Positions 24,672 to 34,501 of a stretch of DNA of 64,000 bases are shown one piece after another; position 1 is the first letter of the stretch, and every line of letters starts with the position of its first letter. The DNA comes from Saprospiraceae bacterium (lineage in GTDB: Bacteria; Bacteroidota; Bacteroidia; Chitinophagales; Saprospiraceae), in NCBI GenBank assembly GCA_016716185.1, contig JADJWV010000002.1:906501-970500 (forward strand). The letters run 5' to 3'. The notes beneath the pieces were generated by a model, which ran no database searches, was not told the origin of the DNA, and saw only the letters and a list, made by a program, of their open reading frames with translations. The position numbers and the translations under genes were made by a program.

Positions 24672-26678
24672 CTAAAAATACATCTTCTGCTTCTCCCTTG
24701 GCCTGACCAAAGGCGGCTTCGGAAAATATGAAATATCCAATTCTTTGATTTCCCCTTTTGGACTGATCTCTAACATCAGGGATTGGTAGGGCCTGAATTC
24801 CAGTTTCTTTTTTTGACTCTTTCCCCCTGCATAGAAAGTAAATTCCATAGTCTTTGTTTCGGTCATCAAGGATTGTCCGCTATACACGGGGTATGCAAGT
24901 TTTTTTGCTGGCCACTGACTTAAGAATAAATACCGGGTTCCGTCTTTACCGATTCGACACCAGTATTCCGGCAAACTGTCTCCTTTTATGAAAGGGGGAT
25001 GATCCATCAACTTATTAAAATCAGAAGATACATTCGGACTGGCTAACAGTCGTTCGAGTAATTGTTGAAATACAGCAGATTTGTTTTTTCCTGGCTGAAG
25101 AGGAGATTGTTTGAGGCATACCTTCAATCCTTTATGAGCAAGCTCCAGGATCCTTTTTAATGCACGGATGTCCATGTATTTCACATCGATATAAAGCAGC
25201 GAAAACGCGGCATCGCCCACAACCAGTTTATTATTTTTAAATTTTGCTTTTTCCAGAAAATGTCTGTTGATCCAAATGGGATGGTAACCCGATAATTCTT
25301 CAGGAGTGTGGATGTAGCGCAATTCATATTCACCCCAAACCCAAACGCGTTGTTGTTCTTTAGGCAAAGCCCCTTTCATCACGGCATCTTCATACGGTAT
25401 ATAAACGGCAACGTCGGTGTAAGTTTTCCCTTTTTGCAGGTAAGCCGAAACTTTTTCTACGTATTTATTCAATCCGGACAATTCTTCTGTCAAACTGCCA
25501 CCGGGTCCGATGTAACAGGTTGCAAAGAAATCGATGGTATCGGATCCTTTCGGATTATAGGGCATACCAATGTAAATATGGTGATTAACGCCATTGGCAA
25601 ATAATGCATCAGCTACCATTTTTAAATCTGCAGTCTGCTCTCTTCGCAGATAGGTGCTCGGGAATCCATACATACAGGTAAAGGATTCGCAAGACACAAC
25701 TTGTTTGGATGCCAGACAGCCTGCCGAGCTCACAATCTTCGAATAATTCGGGTTGTTCAGCATCGCCTCTGTTTCGGGGATATCGGGCAGTTCATAAGTA
25801 GTCATGATATCGGCCGGTGCTCCCAGACATTGTACCCTCGACCAGGCTCCCAATTGCTTGCATTTTTTTACAAAAGGTTCGTAAAATCCTTTCGTGACGT
25901 ATTCGTCTACCAACATCATGTAATCGTAACGCACATCCGGAAATGAGTCCAATCCGAGATTCATAAAAGGAATGATATCGTAATTAAATTTTTTTTGGAA
26001 TCGCTGATCAAATCCGGGTGTCCATAATTTATGTTTACCGTTGAGTTTGATCTCCCAGGAATCTGCAAACAATACGGTTTTGGGGCCTTTGAGAATTTTT
26101 TTCCACGGAGTTTTATAAGGTGCTGCAAATAATTCGAAGGCTTTTGGATCCATGTGATTGATGACACGCATATTTTGCGGCCAGGCCCAGGAAAAAGTCA
26201 ACAGCTGACTGAAAGACGTATCGCCATAGATCTGTGTTCCGTACTCTTTGGGAATATGCAGTTCAGCAACCGGCCAGGCACTTCCAAAAGTGAAATCACA
26301 AGCCAATCCAATCGAATCTGCATAGCTCTTGGTATAAGCTACAATGTCCGTCCATTCCTCGCTCAACCATTTTTGTGCACTGGTATCAACCGGATAATGT
26401 CTGTTAAAATCCCTGGCAAACCACTCCTGATAACGGTGCAAAGGATATAGCCATGCGATTTCAACGCCTCCGAAATGTTTGTTCTTTGCCCAGTCCAGCT
26501 GGTATTTCACATCTTCTTCTTTGATTTGAGTTGCAAACCAAAACCAACGCACCATGGGTTTTGTAGTCTGATAAAATGGATTTGGGGCATCCTTTCGGGG
26601 CTGATCTGCAAACTTATCGCGACTAAATATGCCCGGCAACAAAAATCCTAAAAAAATAAATACTTGTAAAAGGCTCAT
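24672..26678 (-). CDS. GH106-like glycoside hydrolase
   Basis: A 668-residue secreted protein; residues 1-19 form the signal peptide. The N-terminal block KPMVRWFWFATQIKEEDVKY with FGGVEIAWLYPL and later VSCESFTCMYG and HHIYIGMPYNP match the (beta/alpha)8 region of the alpha-L-rhamnosidase family GH106. Full-length GH106 proteins are usually near 1000 residues with extra beta domains, so this is short and may be a divergent subfamily or lack carbohydrate-binding parts. With the nearby GH28 and sugar porter it suggests breakdown of rhamnose-containing pectin. Activity is by family only. Confidence 0.7.
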   Translation of the reverse strand: MSLLQVFIFLGFLLPGIFSRDKFADQPRKDAPNPFYQTTKPMVRWFWFATQIKEEDVKYQLDWAKNKHFGGVEIAWLYPLHRYQEWFARDFNRHYPVDTSAQKWLSEEWTDIVAYTKSYADSIGLACDFTFGSAWPVAELHIPKEYGTQIYGDTSFSQLLTFSWAWPQNMRVINHMDPKAFELFAAPYKTPWKKILKGPKTVLFADSWEIKLNGKHKLWTPGFDQRFQKKFNYDIIPFMNLGLDSFPDVRYDYMMLVDEYVTKGFYEPFVKKCKQLGAWSRVQCLGAPADIMTTYELPDIPETEAMLNNPNYSKIVSSAGCLASKQVVSCESFTCMYGFPSTYLRREQTADLKMVADALFANGVNHHIYIGMPYNPKGSDTIDFFATCYIGPGGSLTEELSGLNKYVEKVSAYLQKGKTYTDVAVYIPYEDAVMKGALPKEQQRVWVWGEYELRYIHTPEELSGYHPIWINRHFLEKAKFKNNKLVVGDAAFSLLYIDVKYMDIRALKRILELAHKGLKVCLKQSPLQPGKNKSAVFQQLLERLLASPNVSSDFNKLMDHPPFIKGDSLPEYWCRIGKDGTRYLFLSQWPAKKLAYPVYSGQSLMTETKTMEFTFYAGGKSQKKKLEFRPYQSLMLEISPKGEIKELDISYFPKPPLVRPREKQKMYF

Positions 26679-26815
26679 TATGCAATTATAGCAAATTGCT
26701 GGGAATTGTACAAAACTCGCACAGCGCTAAGCGAAATTCAGAGATCGTTTAATAGTACAGAACCATTATTTTTGTGTGTCATGTTTAGAAAGAAATGAGT
26801 GAAATGAACTGATTC

Positions 26816-28063
26816 ATGCGTATCAACCGGAGTTTTATTTACTTTTTATTACTGACCTTAACAAGCCTTTGTGCCTGGTTTCTGGGTTATATCAAAGTTC
26901 CTTATGTGGATGTACAAGCTTCCTTTTGGGCCGGTTTTATATCTGCGCTGTGCTTTATTTTATTGGGTCTTTGCTTTATTTGGTTCATTGGAAGTAAACT
27001 TTCAGGACCCAATGATGGTGAGAAGCGTGAAATGGCAGTCGATGCATCCCTGATTAAAAGAATATTCTGGTTGATGCTGGCAATACTTTGTTTGATATTT
27101 CTGTGTGCCCAGATCTATTATTTTTTAAAGAAACCCGATGCTAAACTGCAACAAATTCAACAGGAATCGAATGAATGGAAAATAAAAGCGAATGTAGAAT
27201 CTGAACGAAGTAAGATCATGTTACTTGCAGAGCTCATCCGTCAACTGGATTCATTCAAATTAATTCAAAAAGATAGTGTGCAACGTAAATTTATGATTGA
27301 TCGTGTGGCTGCTGTGAGCGCCACTTTTAATTTGAAAAAGGAGTTTGATGCGGAACGGGCTTATTCTTCACTGCTAAGTGCGGAACGGGGATTGCTGTTG
27401 TTGAGTTTGTTGCATACCAAAATGGATTCACTTTCTTTCCGGAGGATTAAGGAGAATGTAAGTTTTTCAGGTGCGGACTTAAGAAATGCGGACTTGCAAG
27501 GATTTGATTTGTCGGGTATAGATTTGAGATGGGCGGATTTGAAGCATGCAAATTTGAGGAATTGTAATTTGAATGATGCGGTATTATCCGCCGCGAATTT
27601 ATATGGGGCGGATTTAGATGGGGCCACACTCTATGGTGCGAATTTAATTTCAGCGAAAATGCAGTGGAGTAAAATGAACCATACAGAATTGAGTTGGACA
27701 AGACTTGATAGTGCAGATCTTTCCAATGCAAGTTTTTTTCAATCCAAGCTGGTGTACGCGACTTTTATTCGCACAAAATTTTACAATGCCCTGCTGAAAC
27801 AAGCAGATTTGAACAATGGTTTTTTTGTGGAGGCAGATTTGTCATTCGCTAATTTTTCGGGATCCGTGCTATCTCATGCTTCATTTGAAAAGACAAAAGT
27901 AAAAGGAATGGTGCTTAACGATGCTGTAATAGATACAACAAGTTGGAAGGAGTTCATTGGAGCAGCGCAGTTAGAAAATGATCCCTTGATCAATAATTAT
28001 AAATTGGTTGCGGATTCGTTGAGTGTAAAGGATTCAGTATTTTATAAAGTTTCTTCGAAGTAA
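26816..28063 (+). CDS. Membrane-anchored pentapeptide-repeat protein
   Basis: A 415-residue protein. Three hydrophobic segments lie at about 6-25, 33-60 and 83-107, followed by a short coiled region and, from about residue 218 to 375, runs of A(D/N)LXX pentapeptides (GADLRNADLQGFDLSGIDLR and similar). Pentapeptide repeats fold into a right-handed quadrilateral beta-helix; the function of membrane-linked forms is mostly unknown. It is divergent from the GH106-like gene with a 137-base gap. Confidence 0.82.
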   Translation: MRINRSFIYFLLLTLTSLCAWFLGYIKVPYVDVQASFWAGFISALCFILLGLCFIWFIGSKLSGPNDGEKREMAVDASLIKRIFWLMLAILCLIFLCAQIYYFLKKPDAKLQQIQQESNEWKIKANVESERSKIMLLAELIRQLDSFKLIQKDSVQRKFMIDRVAAVSATFNLKKEFDAERAYSSLLSAERGLLLLSLLHTKMDSLSFRRIKENVSFSGADLRNADLQGFDLSGIDLRWADLKHANLRNCNLNDAVLSAANLYGADLDGATLYGANLISAKMQWSKMNHTELSWTRLDSADLSNASFFQSKLVYATFIRTKFYNALLKQADLNNGFFVEADLSFANFSGSVLSHASFEKTKVKGMVLNDAVIDTTSWKEFIGAAQLENDPLINNYKLVADSLSVKDSVFYKVSSK

Positions 28064-28145
28064 GCATGGAATTTTATTTGTTTCGATTTAAGATCATTGC
28101 ATTATTAAACAGTCTATCATTTGGAAAACTAAGTTTTCCCATCGC

Positions 28146-28173
28146 CTCTTCTTAGTCTGAAGACTAAGAAGAG
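28146..28173. repeat. Perfect 12-bp hairpin after the pentapeptide-repeat gene
   Basis: CTCTTCTTAGTC at 28146-28157 pairs exactly with GACTAAGAAGAG at 28162-28173 around a four-base loop. GTCTGAAGACTAA recurs immediately to the right (28179-28191) as a partial direct repeat. No T tract, so it is a weak terminator at best; a REP-like element is more likely. Confidence 0.5.
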
Positions 28174-28228
28174 CGGGGTCTGAAGACTAAACACTGTGAT
28201 TTTAAAGCAACATGAATTACATCCAAAT

Positions 28229-28293
28229 CGCTCCCTTCTCCAGATAGTGGAGAACCTGTCTGCCGACCAGGCAGGGGACTGGGGATGAGGCCA
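28229..28293. repeat. REP-like palindromic repeat with embedded 21-bp palindrome
   Basis: An imperfect hairpin of the form CCCTTCTCC...GGAGAA is interrupted by CCTGTCTGCCGACCAGGCAGG (28255-28275), itself nearly palindromic, and continues GGACTGGGGATGAGG. Repeats of this style are scattered in Bacteroidota intergenic regions. The embedded palindrome resembles in design the one inserted at 20816-20834. Confidence 0.45.
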
Positions 28294-28359
28294 CCCCTTT
28301 AGAACGAAAGTGACGAATTGCAAAACTGAATTCAAAATAAACCGATTAACTATTAGATA

Positions 28360-29355
28360 TCATTCGTTCTCCAATAGGCGATTCATCTTATTTGAAAATT
28401 TGATCAACTTTTCATCGGTCGCTTTGAATGGACTCATTCCAATTTCCAGTGCCCACATGTAATAACTTTGAAGGTCGTTCAGATAAGAAGCAAGTAAGGC
28501 GGGCGTACATTTTTTTGTTTGGCTCAATTTATATTTCTCTTTTAATTGAAGTCCTAATCTTTGGCCAATCTCGTTATTGATGAGATCTACGTAATTATCT
28601 GTTGGATTATTGATTGTATCCTGCAATTGCTTTTCATTGAATTGACCGGTGAGTAATTCCGGCATATAATACCGCTCGTGGAGGTCTCCGATGAGATCGG
28701 CTAAGTCTTTAGAGAAAAATGAAGTGATCAATGCCTGTGCAGTGACGTGGTTGAATGTATTTAAAAATCCCTTTTCAGAGCTGTCCCTTGCACTTAAATA
28801 GGCCAACTCTGGCGTATGGATATGACTTACGGAAGCTTCTGCCAGGTCGTAAAACGCCACATCTTTCGATCCAAATACATCAGCCCTTCTGCGACTCAGC
28901 ATGTGAACTTTTTCGAGATCTTTTCGCTGTCTGACTTCGGCAGGATGAAACCATGCAAATTTGAATTGTTGGAGTTTATTTGATTTTTGCAATTGGGTAA
29001 GGTCGCCTTGTGTTACCCCGGACTCCAATTGTACTTCAATCGTTTCACCATTACTCTTATAATTTAAAAGCACGGATGGTAAAGAAGCTGAGTTTTCCCC
29101 GGGATTAGATTTATGATTATATATTATGTTAACTGCTGTTTTAAAATGCTCTAGATCCTTAAATCGGGTACTGATCAGTGCTCTGGCAAGTATTCTCTCA
29201 GGATAGGGCATTGAGGACTCCTGATAAGGTAGTGACTTGTATGGAATACGATCTTCAACTCTTGAGAGAAAATTACCAACACAAGATTGAAGAAGGAAAC
29301 AGTAAATAAGGACTGAGATTAAGAACGATTTATTTAACATGCAAAATTTTTTCAT
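28360..29355 (-). CDS. Lipoprotein of unknown function
   Basis: A 331-residue protein with a signal sequence and lipobox LLQSC (Cys25), so likely lipid-anchored. The mature part is mostly helical with polar residues (for example EKVHMLSRRRADVFG and AYLSARDSSEKGF). No domain is recognised. It is monocistronic, facing the toxin-antitoxin remnant with about 55 bases between. Confidence 0.65.
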   Translation of the reverse strand: MKKFCMLNKSFLISVLIYCFLLQSCVGNFLSRVEDRIPYKSLPYQESSMPYPERILARALISTRFKDLEHFKTAVNIIYNHKSNPGENSASLPSVLLNYKSNGETIEVQLESGVTQGDLTQLQKSNKLQQFKFAWFHPAEVRQRKDLEKVHMLSRRRADVFGSKDVAFYDLAEASVSHIHTPELAYLSARDSSEKGFLNTFNHVTAQALITSFFSKDLADLIGDLHERYYMPELLTGQFNEKQLQDTINNPTDNYVDLINNEIGQRLGLQLKEKYKLSQTKKCTPALLASYLNDLQSYYMWALEIGMSPFKATDEKLIKFSNKMNRLLENE

Positions 29356-29410
29356 GCTTTGTTAAATATTTTACAAGGAGAGGAAACGCTTTGGTGCATT
29401 TTTTCTGAAC

Positions 29411-29875
29411 TCATTCACCGGCCTGCTTAAGAGATTCTAACTCTATTTCATTTGAGATATGGAAATTATTTTGTTTCATCTTTTGAAAAAGTGGTCTGAT
29501 AGTTGGAATTGTTCCATTTAGTTTGGCCTTTACAATTACTCCTCATGTTCCTGTTATTTTTATTCCCAGGCCTCTAGCTATCTTTCTTGCTTTATAATCA
29601 TCCAGTATGAGTAAACTGCCTGGTCTTACCAGGGCTAAAACAATTGCACTGGATTCTCCTTTGTCTATTTGTAATTCAAGGAGTTGTTGTTTCTGAATGT
29701 CCTTTACTCTAGCTACCTCTATCCATTCTGGTAAAGGATCTCCGTATTCAATGGCAACTTCTGATGTCGTTGAAATTTGTCCAAATACCAGCTGTAAAAG
29801 CTCAAGTTCTCCAATTTTTGAAAGAACAATCAAGCAACTTGTATACGAAATAATCGACTTAAGCATTAAAGACAT
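29411..29875 (-). pseudogene. DUF3368/PIN-like toxin gene inactivated by a stop codon
   Basis: The frame encodes a DUF3368 PIN-type protein of 154 residues interrupted by TGA at 29543-29545. After the stop the same frame continues with GVIVKAKLNGTIPTIRPL and ends SLKQAGE, which fits the C-terminus of this family, so the lesion is a single nonsense change. In addition the first catalytic Asp of the PIN site (normally SDTS) is Tyr here, SYTS. Both point to loss of nuclease function. The antitoxin-like partner upstream overlaps it by 17 bases and is intact. Readthrough or a truncated regulatory product cannot be excluded. Confidence 0.82.
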
Positions 29876-30086
29876 CTGTCTTAAGGTCCTCAGAAGGGTA
29901 GTTAAAGATCGAAACGTTGTAACTTCCCATCATTTCTGCAAATGCACGTTTAGTCAGGCCGGCAACCTCTGAAGCTTGTCCTAACGATAACTTCCCTTTT
30001 TCATAGAGCATTACTGCAACAAGAATTGATAATTGCTGATTGTCCAAATCTATTTGATCCGGCAGATTCAATGTAAGGGCTTTCAT
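29859..30086 (-). CDS. UPF0175 family antitoxin-like protein
   Basis: A 75-residue protein with the UPF0175 pattern: a short N-terminal strand (ALTLNLP), then a helix-turn-helix-like segment LYEKGKLSLGQASEVAGLTK and RAFAEMMGSYNVSIFNY. These proteins pair with DUF3368 PIN proteins in predicted toxin-antitoxin operons, as here (17-base overlap). It probably binds its own promoter. It is intact although the partner gene is broken. Confidence 0.8.
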   Translation of the reverse strand: MKALTLNLPDQIDLDNQQLSILVAVMLYEKGKLSLGQASEVAGLTKRAFAEMMGSYNVSIFNYPSEDLKTDVFNA

Positions 30087-30269
30087 CTAACAAAATTACG
30101 CATTTTTTATGAAGTTTTTCAAATTTAGTCTTGAATCATATTGACTGCAATATATTTATGATCACTAATCCATTTTTCAATTTCATGGAGTCTCATAAAA
30201 TATTATTTGGGATTGCAATGGAAACGAATCTGTGAACGACTGATTATATTTGTCATTCTAAAGTTGCCT

Positions 30270-31766
30270 ATGTTTAAAATCATTAATATAGTTTTATTAA
30301 ATCTGATATTGACGGTTGGAACATCTGCACGTACCTACGACATCCGGTCATTTGGCGCCGTAGGCGATGGGGTCACCTTAAATACCAACGCCATCCAAAA
30401 AGCTATTGATCAGGCACATGCTGATGGCGGAGGGATCGTATGGATTCCAAGTGGAAAATTTGTTTCGGGTTCTATCGTTTTGAAAACCGGAGTTGAATTG
30501 TACCTGGATAAGAAAGCGGAATTGCTCGGGAGTCTCGATGCAAGAGATTATAAAAGATTTTATAAATGGCTGGCCCTGATCCTTGCCGAAAATGCAAGCC
30601 ATATTTCCATACGGGGTAAAGGCACCATTGATGGAAGGGGAGCGGAGCTGGGCTTGCATGTCGACAGTTTGTTTTATGCTGGGCAAATCGACAGCCATCG
30701 TTATCATCTAACCGAACGCAGAGCATGGCATGAATTGCGACCGCATCTGATCGATTTTGTCGGATGCCGGTTTATCACCATCACCGGTGTGTTGATGAAA
30801 AATGCTTCCAGTTGGGTGCAATCCTACGAAAAGTGTTATCACATCCGAATGGATAAAATAGTGGTGGATAGCGATGCATACTGGAATAACGATGGTATTG
30901 ATATTATCGATTGTCAGAACGTACAAATTACAAATTGCTTTGTCAATGCTTCCGACGATGGTATTTGCATCAAATCTGAAGATTTTAGTTTAAGTCAGAT
31001 CTGCGACAGCATTTATATTTCCGATTGCACGGTACGATCGAGTGCATCGGCAGTAAAATTCGGGACATCTTTGGTAAGTGGAGCCAGAAATGTGGTCATC
31101 AGAAATATTAAAATTTACGATACCTTTCGATCAGCGATAGCCATAGAAGCCACACAGGGTGGATTTATTGAAAATGTGCTCGTAGAAAATATTACTGCAA
31201 AAAATACGGGCAACGCAATTTTCCTCCGTATAGGCCGCGTTCGTGGAGCAGAGAAAGCAGGTCCGCTCCGGAATGTGGTGATCAGAAATTTGAAAGTCGA
31301 AATACCCTTTGAAAATCCCGATTTTGACTACGAAATTCGTGGTCCAAATTTATCGACGTTTCACAATGTATTTCCTTCATCCATCACGGGAAATCAGGGA
31401 GTTTATGTAGAAAATGTTCATCTCGAAGATATTACAATTACTTATCCGGGCAGAGGCAATAAAGCTTATGCGAACTTACCCCTTTACCGGATAAAGGATG
31501 TTCCGGAACTCGAAACCAGCTACCCTGAATTTTCTATGTTTGGGGAACTTCCCGCCTGGGGATTTTATGTAAGGCATGTAAAAGGGCTGAGTTTTAAAAA
31601 TATAAAACTCAAAATCAGAAAACCCGATTATCGGCCGGCCATGGTATTTGACGATGTGCATATGCTTAGTATCGATGGCTTACAAGTAAAAGGCGATGAC
31701 AAAACGGATCCTATTTTCTTCAAGGATACGACAGATATTTCTGTAAGTAGTTTGAAATTAAATTGA
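30270..31766 (+). CDS. GH28 polygalacturonase/rhamnogalacturonase-like hydrolase
   Basis: About 498 residues from ATG 30270, which gives a proper signal peptide (FKIINIVLLNLILTVGTSA); an upstream in-frame ATG would not. The opening YDIRSFGAVGDGVTLNTNAI is the pectate-lyase-superfamily start. Catalytic regions are NNDGIDIIDC and SDDGICIKS. The usual GHG histidine motif is replaced by SASAVKFGTS, a form seen in rhamnogalacturonan-active GH28 members. The fold is a right-handed beta-helix. It is followed 43 bases later by a sugar transporter, so a two-gene uptake and degradation unit is likely. Confidence 0.88.
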   Translation: MFKIINIVLLNLILTVGTSARTYDIRSFGAVGDGVTLNTNAIQKAIDQAHADGGGIVWIPSGKFVSGSIVLKTGVELYLDKKAELLGSLDARDYKRFYKWLALILAENASHISIRGKGTIDGRGAELGLHVDSLFYAGQIDSHRYHLTERRAWHELRPHLIDFVGCRFITITGVLMKNASSWVQSYEKCYHIRMDKIVVDSDAYWNNDGIDIIDCQNVQITNCFVNASDDGICIKSEDFSLSQICDSIYISDCTVRSSASAVKFGTSLVSGARNVVIRNIKIYDTFRSAIAIEATQGGFIENVLVENITAKNTGNAIFLRIGRVRGAEKAGPLRNVVIRNLKVEIPFENPDFDYEIRGPNLSTFHNVFPSSITGNQGVYVENVHLEDITITYPGRGNKAYANLPLYRIKDVPELETSYPEFSMFGELPAWGFYVRHVKGLSFKNIKLKIRKPDYRPAMVFDDVHMLSIDGLQVKGDDKTDPIFFKDTTDISVSSLKLN

Positions 31767-31809
31767 AATTTAATGGCCTGTAAATGGAATTCAAAATAAT
31801 TTTATTTTC

Positions 31810-33132
31810 ATGAAAAGTGGTTACTATTTGAATTATTGTGCCATCGTGGCATCGATGTCGGGATTTCTTTTTGGATTTGATACGGTTGTTATTTCCGGCG
31901 CAGAACAGGAAATCCAAAAACTCTGGCAGCTGAGCAGCCTGATGCACGGACTGGCAATAAGCATGGCACTTTGGGGGACGGTTTTGGGTTCTCTCATTGG
32001 AGGCATTCCAAGTGATTATTGGGGGAGAAAGCCAAGCCTGATGTTGGTAGGACTTTTATTTCTTTTGTCAGCTCTGGGATCTGCAATCGCAACGGATGTA
32101 TATACTTTCATAATTTTCCGATTTCTGGGTGGCGTTGGGATTGGTATTTCCACCATAGCGGCACCGGTTTATATTGCTGAAATTTCTCCGCCTCAAAACC
32201 GAGGACGGCTAACAGGTTTCTTTCAATTCAATATAGTCCTTGGAATTTTAATCGCATACGTTTCCAATGCCATGCTAAGTCATCTGGGATCAGATTCCTG
32301 GCGATTCATGCTTGGAGTTCAGGCATTGCCTTCTGTTGTTTTTATGTTGTTGGCTTTGAAATTACCCGAAAGCCCGCGTTGGTTGGTGACAAAAAAAAAC
32401 AGCTTAGCACAAGCAGAAGAAATATTTAAAAAACTGGATCAAAACCTGAGTAAAAATGAGTTGTCTGAGTTGATCAATCAGATATCATCTTCTGCGGCTT
32501 TGGAAAAACAAAAAAATTCATTTTTTTCAAACTCACTTTTCAAACCAATTTTACTTGCATTTTTTATCGCCGTGTTTAATCAGTTGTCGGGAATCAATGC
32601 CATCCTGTACTTCGCCCCAAGAATATTTGAAATGACAGGCCTTGGACAGCAGGCTTCGCTTCTTCAAAGTATAGGCATCGGATTGGTGAATTTGGTGTTT
32701 ACATTTATCGGACTTTGGTTGATAGACAGAGTTGGTCGCAGGACTTTACTTTATTGGGGAGGTATTGGTTACGTCATTTCTTTAGGACTGTGCTCCTGGG
32801 CATTTGCTACAGAGCATTTCTCTATAGTTAGTTATTGCATTTTTGGTTTTATTGCTGCACATGCCATAGGTCAAGGAGCAGTTATCTGGGTTTTTATCAG
32901 TGAGATTTTTCCAAACCGGCATCGGGATTCCGGTCAATCACTGGGAAGTGCAACGCATTGGATATTTGCTGCTTTATTGACTCTTATATTTCCAAACATG
33001 GTTGCAATCTGGAGTCCCTCGGTGATCTTTGGAGTCTTTTGCGGATTTATGATGCTTCAACTGATTTGGATTAAATTATGGGTTCCCGAGACGAAAGGGA
33101 TTGCATTGGAGGATATGGATGTGAAGCTTTAA
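31810..33132 (+). CDS. MFS sugar:proton symporter
   Basis: A 440-residue, 12-helix transporter of the sugar porter family. Signature segments are SGFLFGFDTVVISGAEQ, RFLGGVGIGISTIAAPVY with AEISPPQNRGRL, LPESPRWLV, FNQLSGINAILYFAPR and the C-terminal PETKG. Xylose, galactose or arabinose are common substrates of the family; here galacturonate-side sugars are suggested only by the preceding GH28 gene. No terminator is seen downstream. Confidence 0.9.
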   Translation: MKSGYYLNYCAIVASMSGFLFGFDTVVISGAEQEIQKLWQLSSLMHGLAISMALWGTVLGSLIGGIPSDYWGRKPSLMLVGLLFLLSALGSAIATDVYTFIIFRFLGGVGIGISTIAAPVYIAEISPPQNRGRLTGFFQFNIVLGILIAYVSNAMLSHLGSDSWRFMLGVQALPSVVFMLLALKLPESPRWLVTKKNSLAQAEEIFKKLDQNLSKNELSELINQISSSAALEKQKNSFFSNSLFKPILLAFFIAVFNQLSGINAILYFAPRIFEMTGLGQQASLLQSIGIGLVNLVFTFIGLWLIDRVGRRTLLYWGGIGYVISLGLCSWAFATEHFSIVSYCIFGFIAAHAIGQGAVIWVFISEIFPNRHRDSGQSLGSATHWIFAALLTLIFPNMVAIWSPSVIFGVFCGFMMLQLIWIKLWVPETKGIALEDMDVKL

Positions 33133-33496
33133 TCTCAAGGCGGAAAGCTCGAAGCAAAAAGCTCAACGGAAAAAGCGAAAAGCTCAAAGCGAAAAATTGT
33201 ATGTACGTTGAGATTATCTTTTATTGGGTTCTGTTTATAGACAATTTTCAGTTTTAAGAAATTGAGTAATAATTGCTATGAATCAAACTTCTTTGAAGCA
33301 GAGAACAGCGAAGTTGTGTAAACTGAAGAATGAACTAATAGAAGAAAGCAATAAGCACAAAGCTTTCATCATAAATGTAAAATTCCGTTAATCAAATCCA
33401 TATAAAAAAATTATCAATTAAATGGAATTGCAGAAAACGACCTTAGAATCTAAACTTCAGCGTAGCAGAACAACAGCGAAGCGGTATAGAGTCAGA
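33133..33496. other. Non-coding stretch with short degenerate repeats
   Basis: The first 60 bases hold several AAAGCTC(A/G)A and GCGAAAA-type repeats (33141-33197). Further right, GAACAGCGAAGT and AACAGCGAAGC recur (33301-33312, 33473-33484). I see no gene or terminator. It separates the sugar porter from the decayed RhuM-Fic gene. Confidence 0.4.
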
Positions 33497-34494
33497 TTAT
33501 GAAACAGGGTTTTCTTCGTCGCATATTAAATTAATAATGAGTTGGATCATTATATCCTTTTCTTCCGGGCGACTTTAAGCAACCAACAGTGCCAGTGCTG
33601 TAAGACCGTTATCATTAATTTTTATTTCTCCTGAACGCTTGAACCGGTGTTTGTTTTTTTCTAGAAACCATACAAATAGAAAAGCCCCAATGCGTTTGTT
33701 GCCATCGGAGAAAGAATGATTTTTTATTACGAAGTATAACAAATGAGCAGTCTGTTCTTCAATACTTGGATATTAATATTGGCCGTCAAAGGTCAGGACG
33801 ATACTTTGTAATGAACTTTTAAAACTATCGTCTTTTTCGTTGCCAAACAATTCAGTTGCTTCTTGTTTTAGTTAAAGCTTTTTTTAAGTTCTTCGATGGC
33901 TGTTTACGCTTCACCGTACTGTATTTCAGATGTGATATTTGAATTGAGACCTTTATTTTGTAATTTGTGACTATCGTATTGATTGAGTAATATAAAACTT
34001 CGGGTATAATTACTTAGAATATGAAGAAGCCCTTTTGCTTCACTCAATTGTAATATTTCAACATTTCCCGTAGATTCAATGAGTTTTACCATTTTTCCCA
34101 ACTCTTCCAATCGTTTGTGATTAATAGACAATCCTTGGACTAAATAGTCTTTTAAGCGTTGGGTTGCCCATTGACGGAAATGTATGGCACGAATTGAGTT
34201 TACCCGGTATCCAATTGAAATTATAACATCTAAATTATAATTGATTAACTCTCTCTTAACCAATCTTTTACCTTGGTTACGAACTTGTGCAAATTTTGCA
34301 CAAGTTGAATTTTCATTCAGCTCTTGTGTTGCATAAATGTTCTGAATGTGTTTCAGAATTGAGGTTCGGTCTGTCTGGAATAATTCAGCTAATTGATACT
34401 GATTCAACCATACGTTATCGCCATCAAAACGGACTTCAACCCGTGATTGGTTATCCGATGAGGTATAAATAAGTACATCGTTGTGTTGTTGCAT
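33497..34494 (-). pseudogene. Decayed RhuM-Fic/Doc fusion gene
   Basis: From ATG 34494 the frame encodes a RhuM family N-terminal domain (VEVRFDGDNVWLNQYQLAEL, IIISIGYRVNS-type block, FRQWATQRLKDYL) for about 196 residues, then TAA at 33904-33906. Beyond it, after a second stop and a frameshift, the DNA still encodes GNEKDDSFKSS, TAHLLYFVIKNHSFSDGNK and RIGAFLFVWFL, including a Fic-type HxFxDGNKR motif. In-frame TAA codons interrupt DGQY-YPS and LVA-SRPEE. Intact relatives are single proteins of about 330 residues. A truncated RhuM domain might still be made. Confidence 0.82.
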
Positions 34495-34501
34495 AGTGAG
34501 A

